DNA of 64,000 nucleotides from the NCBI RefSeq assembly GCF_003065485.1, contig NZ_CP026951.1, positions 1,302,001 through 1,366,000 of the forward strand, given 5' to 3'. Below, in pieces: positions 30,222 through 42,300 of this stretch (position 1 is its first letter; every line of letters begins with the position of its first letter). A program made the position numbers and the translations under genes. The DNA is from Salinibacterium hongtaonis (GTDB taxonomy: Bacteria; Actinomycetota; Actinomycetes; Actinomycetales; Microbacteriaceae). The notes below the pieces were generated by a model, which saw only the letters and a program-made list of their open reading frames with translations, was not told the DNA's origin and made no database searches.

Positions 30222-31202
30222 CTACGCGTCCTCGTACTCCGATGGCAGGTTCGCATCGGTGCCGGGAACTCCCGTGTCTTGGGCCTTCTTATCGGCCATC
30301 GCGAGCAGTCGACGGATGCGACCAGCCACGGCATCCTTGGTGATGGGTGGCTCGGCATGGTGCCCCAGCTCGTCGAGGCTGGCCTCGCGGAAGCGAAGCC
30401 GCAACTCGCCTGCGTAGCGTAGGTGCTCGGGGATGTCCTCCCCCAGAATCTCCAGGGCCCGTTCGACTCGTGCGCATGCCGCGACCGCAGCCTGTGCGGA
30501 GCGGCGCAGGTTGGCGTCGTCGAAGTTCACGAGACGGTTCGCCGTTGCGCGGACCTCTCGACGCTGACGCAGGGTCTCCCAGCTTTCCACCGTTTCGACG
30601 GCACCCATCGCGATAAGCATCGCGCTGATTGCCTCACCGTCGCGAATGACGACTCGGTGGATACCGCGAACATCCCTCGCCTTGGCGGAGATGCTCAGTC
30701 TGGCAGCCGCGCCGACAAGAGCCATGGCGGCCTCATTGCCGGGGCAGACGACCTCAAGTGCTGCCGATCGACCCGGGTCGGTGAGGGTGCCCTGGGCGAG
30801 AAATGCGCCGCGCCAAATTGCCGCGAGATCATCCCGAGAACCGGTCGTGAGGCGGTTGGGGAGTCCGCGGATGGGGCGCCGACGTGCATCAAGCAGGCCG
30901 GTCTGGCGAGCGAGTGTTTCCCCGCCCTCGATGACACGAACAAGATAGTGCGGGTCTTTGCGCATGCCGCTTGCTGGCACGACCGAAACGTCGCTGCGGA
31001 CGCCGTACAGCTCAGCCAGGTCCTTGCGCACGCGGCGAGCGAGAGCGGGAGTGTCGAGTTCGGACTCGATCGCGATGCGCCCAGAAATCATGTGCAGTCC
31101 TCCCGAGAAACGGAGGATAGTCGACAGCTCTGCTGCCCTGACCGTCGTCTTGCTCACCTGTACTCCGGTGAGCTCATCTTTGACATCGGCAGTGAGAGCC
31201 AC
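30222..31202 (-). CDS. whiA: DNA-binding protein WhiA
   Basis: WhiA is a sporulation/cell-division regulator conserved in Gram-positive bacteria, with a LAGLIDADG-like N-terminal domain and a C-terminal helix-turn-helix. The 326-residue protein begins [16 protein letters not shown], has [23 protein letters not shown] and the WhiA C-terminal segment [30 protein letters not shown] 31202 follows AAAGGA. It lies 57 bp after rapZ with no yvcK gene between, unlike many actinobacteria. Confidence 0.96.
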   Translation of the reverse strand: MALTADVKDELTGVQVSKTTVRAAELSTILRFSGGLHMISGRIAIESELDTPALARRVRKDLAELYGVRSDVSVVPASGMRKDPHYLVRVIEGGETLARQTGLLDARRRPIRGLPNRLTTGSRDDLAAIWRGAFLAQGTLTDPGRSAALEVVCPGNEAAMALVGAAARLSISAKARDVRGIHRVVIRDGEAISAMLIAMGAVETVESWETLRQRREVRATANRLVNFDDANLRRSAQAAVAACARVERALEILGEDIPEHLRYAGELRLRFREASLDELGHHAEPPITKDAVAGRIRRLLAMADKKAQDTGVPGTDANLPSEYEDA

Positions 31203-31259
31203 TGGTGGATCCTTTCATGCTGTTAGTGCGGGGAAATAGTGTGCGAAGTGTGGCGCGTG

Positions 31260-32135
31260 TCACTCACGTCCGAGGTCGCGGTGCTTAACGCTGACCGCGA
31301 CGCCGGGAATTGCACGGAGGCGACGCGCGAGTTCTTCTGCCGTGGCAACCGAGCGGTGTTTGCCGCCCGTGCAGCCGATTGCGATCGTCGCATGCCTCTT
31401 GTTCTCGCGCTGATAGCCCGCGAGAACGGGAGCGAGCGCTCCCATATAGCCAGAAATGAACTCCTCGGCGCCCTCTTGGGCGAGGACGAACGAACTGACC
31501 CGCTCGTCGAGCCCATCGAGGCTCTTGAGCTCGGGAATCCAGAACGGGTTCGGGAGAAAACGCATGTCGGCAACCAGGTCGGCATCCGTCGGAACACCGT
31601 ACTTGAAACCGAAGCTGCTCACCGTGATCCTCAGATTTGGAGCGTGCTCCGGGCTGAAGATCTCATTCACGGTTGTGGCCAGTTGATGGATATTGAGATC
31701 CGAGGTGTCGATGACGAGGTCGCTCGACTCGCGGATCTCGAGCATCCTTGCTCGTTCGGCAGAGATGCCATCGAGGAGTGTGCCATCACCCTGAAGCGGA
31801 TGCGGCCTGCGCACCTGTTCGAATCGGCGAACGAGGGCCGCGTCAGTGGCGTCGAGAAAGACCACGCGAACGTTGTTGCCTGAGCGAAGCGCATCGATGC
31901 TCTCGCGGAGATCGGCAAAGAGTCGTCCACCTCGGACGTCGACGATGGCCGCGATTCGTGGAAGGCTGCCGCCAGCCCGACCCGCGAGTTCGACGAGGGG
32001 CCGCAGCATCTGAGGAGGAAGGTTGTCGACGACGTACCATCCGAGGTCCTCAAGCGCGTTTCCGACAGTCGACCGACCGGCGCCGGACATGCCGGTAACG
32101 ATCAAGACTTCGTGTCGCTCGGACCCCTCCGCCAT
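31260..32135 (-). CDS. rapZ: RapZ/YvcJ family nucleotide-binding protein
   Basis: RapZ family proteins bind nucleotides and, in E. coli, steer RNase E to the GlmZ small RNA; the actinobacterial role is not established. The 291-residue protein has a P-loop GMSGAGRST in which Arg replaces the usual Lys, as in other actinobacterial members, then [13 protein letters not shown], and the C-terminal [16 protein letters not shown] of the RapZ ligand-binding domain. ATG 32135 has GAGGG eight bases upstream; ATG 32150 is possible but has no spacing for a ribosome-binding site. Confidence 0.92.
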   Translation of the reverse strand: MAEGSERHEVLIVTGMSGAGRSTVGNALEDLGWYVVDNLPPQMLRPLVELAGRAGGSLPRIAAIVDVRGGRLFADLRESIDALRSGNNVRVVFLDATDAALVRRFEQVRRPHPLQGDGTLLDGISAERARMLEIRESSDLVIDTSDLNIHQLATTVNEIFSPEHAPNLRITVSSFGFKYGVPTDADLVADMRFLPNPFWIPELKSLDGLDERVSSFVLAQEGAEEFISGYMGALAPVLAGYQRENKRHATIAIGCTGGKHRSVATAEELARRLRAIPGVAVSVKHRDLGRE

Positions 32136-32214
32136 GCCGGTTGCCCTCATCCCCTCAGTCTGGTGCGTGCCCTCGATGAGCAGACTCCAGCCTACCCATC
32201 TTGGTGGCCGCTAT

Positions 32215-34113
32215 TCACTCCCGGAGGCGACGGTGAATCGTCTCTGCCAGAACCGGCCCGATGCCCCTGATTTCGGCAATCTGCTCCGCCGATGCCGCCT
32301 TGAGGCGAGTGACCGACCCAAACTCCTTGAGGAGCAGTTTGACGCGGGACGCGCCCACGCCAGGGATATCGGAGAGCACTGTGCCGATATCCCGCTTGCG
32401 CCGCTGCCTCTGGTACGTGATGGCGAACCGATGAGCCTCGTCGCGCATACGCTGAAACAAGAACAGCGCGTCGCTGTTTCTGGGCAGGATCACGGGATAG
32501 TCCGAGTCGGGAAGCCAGATCTCTTCGAGGCGTTTCGCGATGCCGCACAGGTGGATATCGGTTATGCCCAGCTCGCGGAGCGCGCGCGCCGCCGCCTGCA
32601 CCTGTGGCTGACCGCCGTCGACAACCAGAAGATTGGGGCGATACGCGAACCTCCGGCTCGTGCCGTCCCGTGGGGCGGTTAGCTCTTCTGCCGAGTCGCT
32701 AACAACAGCCTCTTCGCTGATGTGCGCTAGTCGACGCCGCAGTGTCTGGTAGATCGACTCGGTATCGTCGGTGGATTCGGGGATGCTGAAACGGCGGTAC
32801 TGGTCTTTGCGGGGCAGCCCATCCTCGAACACGACCATGGATGCGACGATGTTGGTGCCGGAGAGATGTGAGACGTCGTAGCACTCCATACGCAGAGGGG
32901 CATCGGGCATGCCCAGCGCCTCTTGGATGTCGGCCAGGGCCTGGGAGCGCGCGACAAAGTCCCCGCTGCGCCGGGTCTTATAGAGCATTAACGCGTGTTT
33001 CGCGTTTGTCTCTACCGTCTGAGCCAGGCTTGCGAGATCCCCCCTCTTGGCGACCTGCAGCGTTACCTTGCCGTGGGAGCCCGAGGTCTCCCAGCGGCGC
33101 CCGGCCAGCCAGAGTTCGAGCTCAGACGTGTCCTCTGGCAGCGCGGGAACGATGATGCGCCGAGGTGGCTCACTATCGTCGCCGTAGGCGTTCTGCAATA
33201 CAGATTCGACCAGCTCGGGCAGCTCAACGTCGAGCTCCTTGTCGACCACCCAGCCGCGGACTCCGCGGATTCGTCCGCCGCGCACGACGAACTGTTGAAC
33301 CGCCGCAGCCAGTTCATCGTGGGCGATGCCGATGATGTCGACGTCGACGCTGTCCGAGAGGACGATTGAGTTCTTGGAGAGCACGGTCTCAAGAGCCGAA
33401 CGCTGATCACGCAGCCGGGCTGCGGACTCATAATCTTGTTCGGCCGCGGCTGTCATCATCCGCTCCGTGAGCAGGGCGACGTAGCGAGTATCTTGGCCGG
33501 CCATAAAAGAGGCGAAGTCGAGCGCTATCGACTTGTGTTCTTCTTTCGTGACCCGGCCGACGCACGGCGCAGCGCACTTGCCGATATCACCGAGAAGACA
33601 TGGTCTTCCCGCTTGCTCTGCGCGCTTGTACGTCGAGTCAGAGCAACTGCGCATAGGAAAAGCCTTGAGCATGAGATCCACGGTCTCTCGGATCGCCCAA
33701 ACCTTGGTGTACGGCCCGAAGTAGCGGGCCCCCTTGATTGACTTGGTTCGGGTGACCATGACCCTGGGAACATCGTCGCCCAGGGTTATCGCGAGATACG
33801 GGTACGACTTGTCGTCGCGAAACTGAACGTTGAAGGGCGGATCAAACTCTTTGATCCAGGTGAACTCAAGTTGGAGAGCTTCGAACTCGCTGCCGACCAC
33901 GGTCCATTCCACAGAGGCCGCGGTCGTGACCATGCGTCTCGTGCGCTCATGCAGGCTCGGCAACGGCGCAAAGTAGTTGCTCAGTCGTGCGCGAAGATTC
34001 TTAGCCTTGCCGACATAGAGAATGCGCCCCTGGGGATCGCGAAACCGATAGACGCCCGGTTGGGTCGGAATTTCGCCGGCTTTGGGCCGGTAACTGACCG
34101 TGTTCTCCGCCAT
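32215..34113 (-). CDS. uvrC: Excinuclease ABC subunit UvrC
   Basis: UvrC makes both incisions in nucleotide excision repair. The 632-residue protein has the N-terminal GIY-YIG domain ([19 protein letters not shown], about 19-37), a UVR motif near residue 210, the RNase H-like endonuclease domain with [20 protein letters not shown] and a C-terminal helix-hairpin-helix ([21 protein letters not shown]). It begins 14 bp after uvrA and may be read with it. Confidence 0.97.
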   Translation of the reverse strand: MAENTVSYRPKAGEIPTQPGVYRFRDPQGRILYVGKAKNLRARLSNYFAPLPSLHERTRRMVTTAASVEWTVVGSEFEALQLEFTWIKEFDPPFNVQFRDDKSYPYLAITLGDDVPRVMVTRTKSIKGARYFGPYTKVWAIRETVDLMLKAFPMRSCSDSTYKRAEQAGRPCLLGDIGKCAAPCVGRVTKEEHKSIALDFASFMAGQDTRYVALLTERMMTAAAEQDYESAARLRDQRSALETVLSKNSIVLSDSVDVDIIGIAHDELAAAVQQFVVRGGRIRGVRGWVVDKELDVELPELVESVLQNAYGDDSEPPRRIIVPALPEDTSELELWLAGRRWETSGSHGKVTLQVAKRGDLASLAQTVETNAKHALMLYKTRRSGDFVARSQALADIQEALGMPDAPLRMECYDVSHLSGTNIVASMVVFEDGLPRKDQYRRFSIPESTDDTESIYQTLRRRLAHISEEAVVSDSAEELTAPRDGTSRRFAYRPNLLVVDGGQPQVQAAARALRELGITDIHLCGIAKRLEEIWLPDSDYPVILPRNSDALFLFQRMRDEAHRFAITYQRQRRKRDIGTVLSDIPGVGASRVKLLLKEFGSVTRLKAASAEQIAEIRGIGPVLAETIHRRLRE

Positions 34114-34127
34114 GACGCCCCTCCGCG

Positions 34128-37115
34128 TCAGCTAGCTTTGCGTGGCCGAACGGCAGCCTTCTTGACCGGTGCGGAGGACTTCGCCTGAGACACCTTCTTC
34201 GCAGGAGTAGCGCGCTTGCCATTGGCAACACTGAGCCGTTCGGCCGTCACCGACTGGCTCAGAACCTCTTTGAGGTATAGGCCTGTGTGGCTCTTCTTGG
34301 ACCGGGCAACATCCTCAGGAGTTCCTGTAGCCACGATCTGACCACCACCGGAGCCTCCCTCGGGTCCGAGGTCGATAATCCAGTCCGCTGACTTGATCAC
34401 ATCGAGATTGTGCTCGATTACGACCACCGAATTGCCCTTGTCGACCAGGCTGTTGAGCACCATCAGGAGCTTGCGAACGTCTTCGAAGTGAAGACCAGTG
34501 GTCGGTTCGTCGAGCACATAAATGCTGCGTCCGTTCGACCGCCGCTGCAGTTCCGTCGCAAGCTTGACGCGCTGAGCTTCTCCTCCCGACAGGGTGGTCG
34601 CGCTCTGACCGAGGCGAACGTACCCGAGTCCGACATCGACGAGTGTCGTGAGGTAGCGGTGGATCGCACCGATTGCCTCGAAGAACTCGGCGGCCTCGCT
34701 GATCGGCATATCGAGAACTTCGGCAATGTTCTTGCCCTTGTAGTGCACGGAGAGCGTTTCGCGGTTGTAGCGCGCTCCCCCGCAGACCTCGCAGGTGACG
34801 TAGACGTCAGGCAAGAAGTTCATCTCGATCTTGATCGTGCCGTCACCGGAGCAGTTCTCGCACCGACCGCCCTTGACGTTGAAGCTGAAACGGCCCGGCA
34901 GATAACCACGAGCCTTGGCCTCCGCCGTCTCGGCAAAGAGCGTGCGGATGCGGTCAAATACTCCCGTGTAGGTCGCAGGGTTCGATCGAGGGGTGCGGCC
35001 GATCGGTGCCTGATCAACGTGGACAACTTTGTCGAGGCTCTCGAGCCCCGTGACGCGGGTGTGCTTGCCCGGAATCTGCCGCGCCCCGTTGAGCTCGTTG
35101 GCCAACACCTTGTAGAGGATGTCGTTGATGAGCGAAGACTTGCCAGAGCCGCTGACTCCAGTGATGGCGGTCAGCGTGCCGAGTGGGATCGACGCCGTCA
35201 CTGACCGGAGGTTGTTGGCCCGTGCGCCCTCGACGGTGAGCATCCGCTCGGGATCGATGGGCCGGCGAACGGCGGGTACTGCGATGGACTGGCGGCCGGA
35301 TAGGTAATCTCCCGTCACCGATTCCGTGTTTGCCAGCAGGTCGGCATACGAGCCTGAATGAACGACTGTTCCGCCGTGTTCTCCCGCTCCTGGACCGATA
35401 TCCACGATCCAGTCGGCCGTGCGAATCGTGTCTTCATCGTGTTCGACAACGATGAGCGTGTTGCCGAGGCTCTTGAGCTTGACGAGGGTTTCAATCAGCC
35501 TGCGGTTATCGCGCTGGTGGAGACCGATGCTGGGCTCGTCAAGCACATAGAGCACGCCGGTCAGGCCAGAGCCAATCTGAGTCGCCAGACGGATGCGCTG
35601 CGCCTCTCCGCCCGAAAGAGAACCGGCTGAGCGAGCGAGGTTGAGGTAGTTGAGCCCCACTTCGATGAGGAACGACAGCCGGGCTCGGATCTCCCGGAGC
35701 ACCGCAGCGGCGATCGTTGCTTCGCGATCGGTGAGTTCGAGGTCGTTCATGAAGGCGAACGCGTCAATGAGGCTGAGATCGGCGACATCGGCGATGCTGC
35801 GGTCATCCACCGTGACCGCGAGTACCTCCGGCTTCAGTCGCTTGCCATCACACACAGCACAGGGAATCTCCCGCAGGTAGCTTGCGTAGCGCTGGCGAGC
35901 CGAATCGCTCTCCGCCTCGATGAACTTGCGCTCTATGTAGGGAATGACTCCCTCGAAACCGGTCGTGTACTTCATTTCTCGACCAAAACGGTTCTTCCAC
36001 TTGACGCTTACCTGGAAGTCATTGCCCCGAAGAATGGCATTCTGAACGTCGTCCGAAAGGTCACGCCACGGAGTCTTCAGCGAGAAATCGAGGTCGCGCG
36101 CAAGCCCCTCGAGGAGGCGCTGGAAGTAGTTGTAAAGGCCCTTGCCGCCTTGCGTCCACGGAAGGATGACGCCGTCGGCGAGGCTCAGCTCGGTGTCACC
36201 GAGGAGGAGCTCAGAATCGACCGCCATTCGGGTGCCGAGGCCGGAACACTCCGGGCAGGCCCCGAAAGGAGCGTTGAACGAGAACGTTCGAGGTTCGATC
36301 TCCGTCAGTTGAACCGGATGGTTATTGGGGCATGACAGCTTCTCGCTGAATGACTGCCAGGCCGCGGACCCCTCACGGTCGACGTAGTTGATGGCGACGA
36401 GGCCGTCGGTAAGCCGGAGAGCGGTTTCGAGCGAATCGGTGAGGCGCGACAACACATCATCAGCGGCGACGAGGCGGTCGACGACGACGGAAATATCGTG
36501 CTTGACCTGCTTTTTGAGGGTGGGGGGCGAGCTAAGTTGAATCTGCTCACCGTCGACGATCGCCCGTGAGTAGCCGGATGCGGCCAGCTCCTTGAAGAGG
36601 TCGACGAACTCGCCCTTCTTCTGTGAAACAACGGGGCTCACGATCTGGTACCGAGTGCCGGTCTCGAGCGTCATGAGCTGGTCGGCGATCTGCTGCACCG
36701 TCTGGCGCGCGATGCGCTCACCGCAGATTGCACAGTGCGGAATGCCGATGCGTGCCCACAGCAGACGCATGTAGTCGTAGATCTCGGTGATCGTGCCCAC
36801 GGTCGACCGAGGGTTGCGGTTCGTCGACTTCTGGTCGATCGATACTGCGGGGCTCAGGCCCTCGATGAAATCGACGTCGGGTCGATCGACCTGACCGAGA
36901 AACTGGCGTGCGTAGGCCGACAGAGATTCGACGTAGCGGCGCTGACCTTCGGCGAAGATGGTGTCGAACGCGAGCGATGATTTACCTGAGCCGGAGAGGC
37001 CAGTGAAGACCACGAGCGCATCTCGCGGAATGTCTAGATCAACGTTGCGAAGGTTGTGAACCCGAGCGCCTCGCACGCTCAACTGCGAATCTGATTGAAC
37101 CGGGGAAATGGTCAC
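34128..37115 (-). CDS. uvrA: Excinuclease ABC subunit UvrA
   Basis: UvrA is the damage-recognition ATPase of nucleotide excision repair. The 995-residue protein has two ABC cassettes with Walker [13 protein letters not shown] and [12 protein letters not shown], two [24 protein letters not shown] signatures, and zinc modules including CENCSGDG and [10 protein letters not shown]. It ends in a lysine/alanine-rich tail of about 35 residues that looks disordered and could aid DNA binding. GTG 37115 is chosen from the family N-terminus and a -10 element seven bases upstream. A LexA-type box lies about 60 bp upstream. Confidence 0.97.
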   Translation of the reverse strand: MTISPVQSDSQLSVRGARVHNLRNVDLDIPRDALVVFTGLSGSGKSSLAFDTIFAEGQRRYVESLSAYARQFLGQVDRPDVDFIEGLSPAVSIDQKSTNRNPRSTVGTITEIYDYMRLLWARIGIPHCAICGERIARQTVQQIADQLMTLETGTRYQIVSPVVSQKKGEFVDLFKELAASGYSRAIVDGEQIQLSSPPTLKKQVKHDISVVVDRLVAADDVLSRLTDSLETALRLTDGLVAINYVDREGSAAWQSFSEKLSCPNNHPVQLTEIEPRTFSFNAPFGACPECSGLGTRMAVDSELLLGDTELSLADGVILPWTQGGKGLYNYFQRLLEGLARDLDFSLKTPWRDLSDDVQNAILRGNDFQVSVKWKNRFGREMKYTTGFEGVIPYIERKFIEAESDSARQRYASYLREIPCAVCDGKRLKPEVLAVTVDDRSIADVADLSLIDAFAFMNDLELTDREATIAAAVLREIRARLSFLIEVGLNYLNLARSAGSLSGGEAQRIRLATQIGSGLTGVLYVLDEPSIGLHQRDNRRLIETLVKLKSLGNTLIVVEHDEDTIRTADWIVDIGPGAGEHGGTVVHSGSYADLLANTESVTGDYLSGRQSIAVPAVRRPIDPERMLTVEGARANNLRSVTASIPLGTLTAITGVSGSGKSSLINDILYKVLANELNGARQIPGKHTRVTGLESLDKVVHVDQAPIGRTPRSNPATYTGVFDRIRTLFAETAEAKARGYLPGRFSFNVKGGRCENCSGDGTIKIEMNFLPDVYVTCEVCGGARYNRETLSVHYKGKNIAEVLDMPISEAAEFFEAIGAIHRYLTTLVDVGLGYVRLGQSATTLSGGEAQRVKLATELQRRSNGRSIYVLDEPTTGLHFEDVRKLLMVLNSLVDKGNSVVVIEHNLDVIKSADWIIDLGPEGGSGGGQIVATGTPEDVARSKKSHTGLYLKEVLSQSVTAERLSVANGKRATPAKKVSQAKSSAPVKKAAVRPRKAS

Positions 37116-37122
37116 TGGCGTG

Positions 37123-37128
37123 AGTCTA
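37123..37128 (-). promoter_or_regulatory. Candidate -10 element of uvrA
   Basis: TAGACT on the minus strand ends seven bases before GTG 37115, predicting a leaderless uvrA message. A GGTGAC hexamer 17 bp further upstream is a weak -35 match. Confidence 0.45.
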
Positions 37129-37174
37129 CGTTCTCTCGTTTGACGGTCACCGGCAACCCGGTGGTGATCTGAAT

Positions 37175-37190
37175 TAGAACATCTGTTCTA
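37175..37190. promoter_or_regulatory. LexA/SOS box upstream of uvrA
   Basis: TAGAACATCTGTTCTA is a perfect 6-4-6 dyad that contains the Gram-positive LexA core GAAC-N4-GTTC. It lies in the 93-bp gap between uvrB and uvrA. It is centred about 57 bp upstream of the -10 candidate, so it may instead cover a second promoter (TATACG is next to it). Confidence 0.75.
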
Positions 37191-37208
37191 TCGTATAGCG
37201 ACTGAGAC

Positions 37209-39302
37209 TCAGATGTGCCCGGCCGCTTCCATCTGGCGAAGCTCCTTCTTAAGGTCGGCCACCTCGTCGCGGAGCCGACCGGCAAGCTCGAACTTGAGTT
37301 CGGCGGCCGCCTGCAGCATCTGGTCGTTGAGGTCGGAGATGAGCGACTCGATATCGGTTGCCCCGGCGGCTGCGATCCCCTCAAACCGGCTGCCCTCCTT
37401 GAGATGCGGCGTCGGAGTGCGCTTGCGGGAGTCGCCACCCGAGCGGCCGCGCCTCGAGGCGAGCAACTCGGCAGTGTCGGCCTCCTCGCGGGCGAGTACG
37501 TCGGTGATGTCGGCGATCTTCTTGCGCAGAGGCGTTGGGTCGATGCCGTTGGCGACGTTGTACTCGATCTGCTTCTCACGTCGCCGGTCGGTCTCTTCGA
37601 TCGCGTGGCGCATCGAATCGGTAACCACGTCTGCATACATGTGGACGGATCCTGAGACGTTTCGCGCCGCGCGGCCAATGGTCTGGATGAGCGAGGTCGA
37701 GGAGCGCAGAAAGCCCTCCTTGTCCGCATCAAGAATGGCCACCAGTGACACCTCGGGCAGGTCAAGACCCTCGCGAAGCAGGTTGATGCCCACGAGCACG
37801 TCATAGACGCCCTGGCGCAGCTCGGTGAGCAGCTCGACTCGACGGAGAGTGTCAACATCGGAGTGCAGGTACCGCACGCGCACCCCGGCTTCGGTAAGGA
37901 AGTCGGTGAGTTCCTCCGCCATCTTCTTTGTCAGCGTGGTGACGAGGACGCGCTCATTCTTGGCCGTGCGCTGGCGAATCTGCTCAAGCAGGTCGTCGAT
38001 CTGGCCCTTGCTGGGCTTAACGATGATCTCGGGGTCGATAAGACCGGTGGGCCGAATAATCTGCTCAACGACGCTGTCCGTTATGCCCATCTCGTATTTG
38101 CCGGGAGTCGCCGAGAGGTAGACCTTCTGGCCGACACGGTCAAGAAACTCCCCGAACTTGAGCGGCCGGTTGTCCATGGCGCTGGGAAGGCGGAAACCGT
38201 GTTCGACGAGGGTGCGCTTGCGAGAGGCGTCGCCCTCGTACATCGCTCCGATCTGGGGAACCGTGACGTGCGATTCGTCGATCACGACGAGGAAGTCGTC
38301 GGGGAAGTAGTCGAGCAGACAGCTGGGCGGTGCACCCGCAGCGCGCCCGTCGATGTGCCGCGAGTAGTTCTCAATGCCGCTGCAGAATCCGATCTGTTCC
38401 ATCATTTCGAGGTCGAAGGTCGTTCGCATCCGCAGCCGCTGGGCCTCGAGCAGCTTGCCCTGACGCTCAAGCTCGGCGAGGCGCTCCTCAAGCTCCTCTT
38501 TTATGCTCACGATCGCGCGCTGCATGGTGGCGGGACTCGCTGCATAGTGTGTCGCTGGGAATACGGATACGGCATCCATTTGCTTGATCACCTCGCCCGT
38601 GAGCGGGTGAAGGGCGTAGAGCGCCTCGATTTCGTCGCCGAACATCTCGATACGGATTGCGTTCTCTTCGTACATCGGGATGATCTCGATCGTGTCGCCG
38701 CGCACCCGGAACTTGCCGCGGGAGAAGTCGACGTCGTTGCGCTGGTACTGCATACCAACGAAGCGCCGGATGATGGCGTCACGGGACATGCGGTCGCCGA
38801 CCTGCAGGGCGATCATGGCTTCTAAGTACTCTTCGGCGGCACCGAGACCATAGATGCACGACACGGTCGACACGACGATCACGTCGCGCCGGCTCAAGAG
38901 CGAGTTTGTGGTCGAGTGGCGCAACCGCTCGACTTCGGCGTTGATCGAACTGTCCTTTTCGATGAACGTATCCGTCTGCGGAACGTAGGCCTCTGGCTGG
39001 TAGTAGTCGTAGTACGAGACGAAGTACTCGACCGCATTGTTGGGCATCAGATCGCGAAACTCATTCGCGAGTTGCGCGGCGAGCGTCTTGTTATGGGCCA
39101 TGACCAGGGTTGGCCGCTGAACCTGTTCGATGAGCCACGCGGTGGTTGCGGACTTGCCGGTTCCTGTGGCGCCCAGCAGCACGACATCCGTTTCGCCAGC
39201 ATTGATTCTGGCGGTGAGCTCGGCAATTGCTGTGGGCTGGTCGCCGCTGGGGGTGTAGTCGCTGATGACCTCAAAGGGCCTTACTGACCTCGTAGCTTGC
39301 AC
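37209..39302 (-). CDS. uvrB: Excinuclease ABC subunit UvrB
   Basis: UvrB is the helicase-like damage verifier that hands DNA from UvrA to UvrC. The 697-residue protein shows Walker [15 protein letters not shown], the beta-hairpin region [26 protein letters not shown]-like stretch, [35 protein letters not shown] and a C-terminal UVR domain ([27 protein letters not shown]) that binds UvrC. GTG 39302 has no ribosome-binding site but a TAGACT -10 six bases upstream, which overlaps the stop codon of cydDC ten bases away. Confidence 0.97.
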   Translation of the reverse strand: MQATRSVRPFEVISDYTPSGDQPTAIAELTARINAGETDVVLLGATGTGKSATTAWLIEQVQRPTLVMAHNKTLAAQLANEFRDLMPNNAVEYFVSYYDYYQPEAYVPQTDTFIEKDSSINAEVERLRHSTTNSLLSRRDVIVVSTVSCIYGLGAAEEYLEAMIALQVGDRMSRDAIIRRFVGMQYQRNDVDFSRGKFRVRGDTIEIIPMYEENAIRIEMFGDEIEALYALHPLTGEVIKQMDAVSVFPATHYAASPATMQRAIVSIKEELEERLAELERQGKLLEAQRLRMRTTFDLEMMEQIGFCSGIENYSRHIDGRAAGAPPSCLLDYFPDDFLVVIDESHVTVPQIGAMYEGDASRKRTLVEHGFRLPSAMDNRPLKFGEFLDRVGQKVYLSATPGKYEMGITDSVVEQIIRPTGLIDPEIIVKPSKGQIDDLLEQIRQRTAKNERVLVTTLTKKMAEELTDFLTEAGVRVRYLHSDVDTLRRVELLTELRQGVYDVLVGINLLREGLDLPEVSLVAILDADKEGFLRSSTSLIQTIGRAARNVSGSVHMYADVVTDSMRHAIEETDRRREKQIEYNVANGIDPTPLRKKIADITDVLAREEADTAELLASRRGRSGGDSRKRTPTPHLKEGSRFEGIAAAGATDIESLISDLNDQMLQAAAELKFELAGRLRDEVADLKKELRQMEAAGHI

Positions 39303-39308
39303 ATGCCA

Positions 39309-39314
39309 AGTCTA
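39309..39314 (-). promoter_or_regulatory. Candidate -10 element of uvrB inside the cydDC stop codon
   Basis: TAGACT on the minus strand ends six bases before GTG 39302; its TAG is also the cydDC stop codon. No -35 element is evident and there is no LexA box beside it. Confidence 0.45.
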
Positions 39315-42300
39315 GGCAGCGGCACCGACATTCCTGCTGGGAGCCGAGACTTCTTCGGCAGGCACGAGGCGCAGCACGGCATCGGACGGCACGAGGCCCA
39401 CGGTGTGATGCGTGACCAACACTGTGATGCGGTCGGCAAGCCCCCGCCGCAGATCCGCCATCATCTCTCGAGACGATGCGAGGTCGAGGTGAGCCGTCGG
39501 CTCATCGAGCAGGATGACCTCTGCTCTGGTCAATAGAGTGCGGGCAATCGCCACCCGCTGACGCTCTCCGCCAGAGAGGAGTGCGCCCTCAGAACCGATA
39601 GGTGTATCGAGGCCCAACGGCAGCGTGTTCAGGAGCTCGTGCAGCCCGACTCGGCGTAGCGCATCCGTCATCTCGGAGTCGTCAGGGGCGTCATCGCGAG
39701 GCCTGGCGATGAGAAGGTTGCCCCGCAGAGTTGAGTCGAAAAGGTGGCCCTCCTGAGGGCACCAGGCGATGTGTGACCGCAGAGACGTATCGAAATCGGC
39801 TGCGTCAACGCCATTGAGCAAGTAACGCCCGGAGTTCGGCGTGAGATAGCCGAGAAGCAGCGTGAGAAGGGTGGACTTGCCCGAACCGGAAGGCCCCGTG
39901 ATGACGAGCCACTCCCCCTGATCGACGCGTGCCGAGACGGGAGCACAGACAGGGTGGGCGGCGCCGGGCCAGCGGGCGGTTACGTCGTGCAGTTCAAGAC
40001 GGGTGACACGCTCGCCCGATGGTGATTCATCGCCCGGAGCGCGATCGGCAGAGCTCGTGAGCGCCGACTCGCGACGCAACTGTGCCCTGAGGGTTGGCCA
40101 GAGCTGAACCCCGCCAACGAACTCCAGAAGCGGCTCGATAAGACCGAGCGGCGTGAGCACGAGGACGGCAGACAGCGCTCCCTCAAGCCTGCCGGAGCTC
40201 ACGGCTTCTGCCGAAACGGCGAGCATCACGACGGATGCCGAACCGCAGGCAGCCACGACGATGGCACTGGCGAGCCCCAGAGCCCATGCGCTGCGCCGAC
40301 TCTGAACGCCGGCTGCTGCATCGCTCCGCCGAAGCCGATCCACCGCCCGTGCTGCGAGCCCATTGACGCGAAGATCGGATGCTGCGGCGAGCGTCGCAGA
40401 GAACTCTCGCAGTACCTGCGAGCGGAACCGGTCCTCCGACTTTGCCGCGGATCGATCGGCAGCAAGGGCCACAACGGGAGCGACGACCAGTACCGCAACC
40501 GCGAGCGTGATGAGCAGGGGCAAAGCTCGGGGCTCGATTGAGGCCAAAACGACGACCGCCGCTGCGGTGATGAGCACTCCCACGAGAACCGGGGTCACCA
40601 CCCGCAGCACCAGATCCCTCACCCGATCGGCGTCTCTCACCAGTCGATCCAGGGCGGTTGAGCCGGTGAGGAGGGCGCGATGGGTAGTGCCAAGATCGGC
40701 GAGGCCAACCCAGAGTCTGGTGCGCATTGCGCCGAGGGCGGCGAAGATCGCATCGTGCGAAACAAGCCGTTCGCAGTAGCGAAGAACCGCGCGCCCGAGC
40801 CCGAAGAATCGCACCCCCACGATGGCCACAAGTAGATACATGATCGGAGGCTGCTCGCTTGCCCGCACGATGAGCCATGCCGAGACGGCAGTGAGCGAGA
40901 TGGCAAAAGCCGAAGAGGCTACGCCGAGGAGCACAGCCAGCAGCATCTTCCAGCGAACCGGGGCGAGAAACAGCGCCAGTTCGGCTAGCGCAGAGCGAGT
41001 GGGAGCAAGCTCGCTCTCCGCCGCATCTATTGCCGGCAGCGGTTCCGCCTCCTGCTGTTCGACAAGATCGCTCAAAGCCTCAATCGTTCGGGAGGCGCCG
41101 AGAACGACCGTGTGATCGGCGATCTCTCGCACGTCGGCGTCGTGAGAGGCCAGCACAACGGTGCGGCCGTCGGCGAGCGAGCGAATAAGGCCGGTCACGG
41201 TCTGCGCGCTCCGGGCGTCGAGGTGAGCGGTTGGCTCATCCAAGAGAATGAGGTCGGCTCCACCCGCGGCTCGCAGCAGCACCCGGCCGAAGGCGAGACG
41301 GCGTAGCTCGCCGGGGCTCAACCGGGCGGGATCGCTCATGGCGACGCGCGACAGTCCGAGAACTGCGAGCACATCGTCGACGCGGGATTCCGCCGTGGCG
41401 TCGGCGGAGGGGGCATCCGTGTCAATTCCGGCGTAGAACCGCAGCTCGTCGCGTACAGAGGCTGCCACCGTGTGTGGATGCTGGGGCAGCCAGGCGATGC
41501 GATCGGGGTCAACGCCTGTAATGGTGCCCTGAACATCGACGCCGGGCCCGGCTGCAATTGCGCCGGCGATTGTGCCGAGCACTGTTGACTTGCCAGAGCC
41601 GCTCTCGCCGTCGAGAACCGTGATGGTGCCCGTGCGGGCGACAAAGCTCACGCCACCGACCGCATCCTCGGCACGGCCCGGATAGCGAAGGGTCAGGCCG
41701 CTCACCGTGAGCGGCCCGCCTCCGCCGTCGGCGATGGTGCGCGGCGCCGGAGTGTCGAGGGTGTTGCGCACCCTACGCAGCGCCTCTTGGCCATCCTGGG
41801 AGGAGTGAAACGCTGTGCCGACGTCTCGCAGCGGTGCATAGCATTCAGGGGCGAGGAGCAAGGCGAGCAGGCCAAGCTCTAGCGACATGTCGCCACCGAC
41901 GAGACGGAACCCGATGAAGACCGCGACGATCGCCACCGAGATCGTCGCAATGAGCTCGAGCGCAAGCGACGAGAGGAACGCGACCTTGAGGGTCTGCATT
42001 GTTGTGGCGCGAAACCGCTCCGAGAGTGAACTGAGTGCGGCAACCTGCTCCCGGGCCCTGCCAAGGCCAACCAGCACTGGCAGGCCTCTCACGAGCTCCA
42101 CCAGATGATCGGAGAGCCTGCCGAGTTGAGTGGTCGCGACCTCGACCCGGTCTTCTGTGTGCTGCCCGATCAGCACCATGAAAACGGGAATCAGCGGCAC
42201 CGTCAGCACGATTATGAGGGCGCTCACCCAGTCAGCGAACAGGATGCGCGCGCCAATGAGAAGCGGGATGCATGCCGCATTGATCAGGGCGGGCAAGAAC

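Noticed and set aside
37863-38825. A 320-codon frame antisense to uvrB
   Set aside because: It lies wholly within the conserved UvrB coding region with no recognisable product and no ribosome-binding site.
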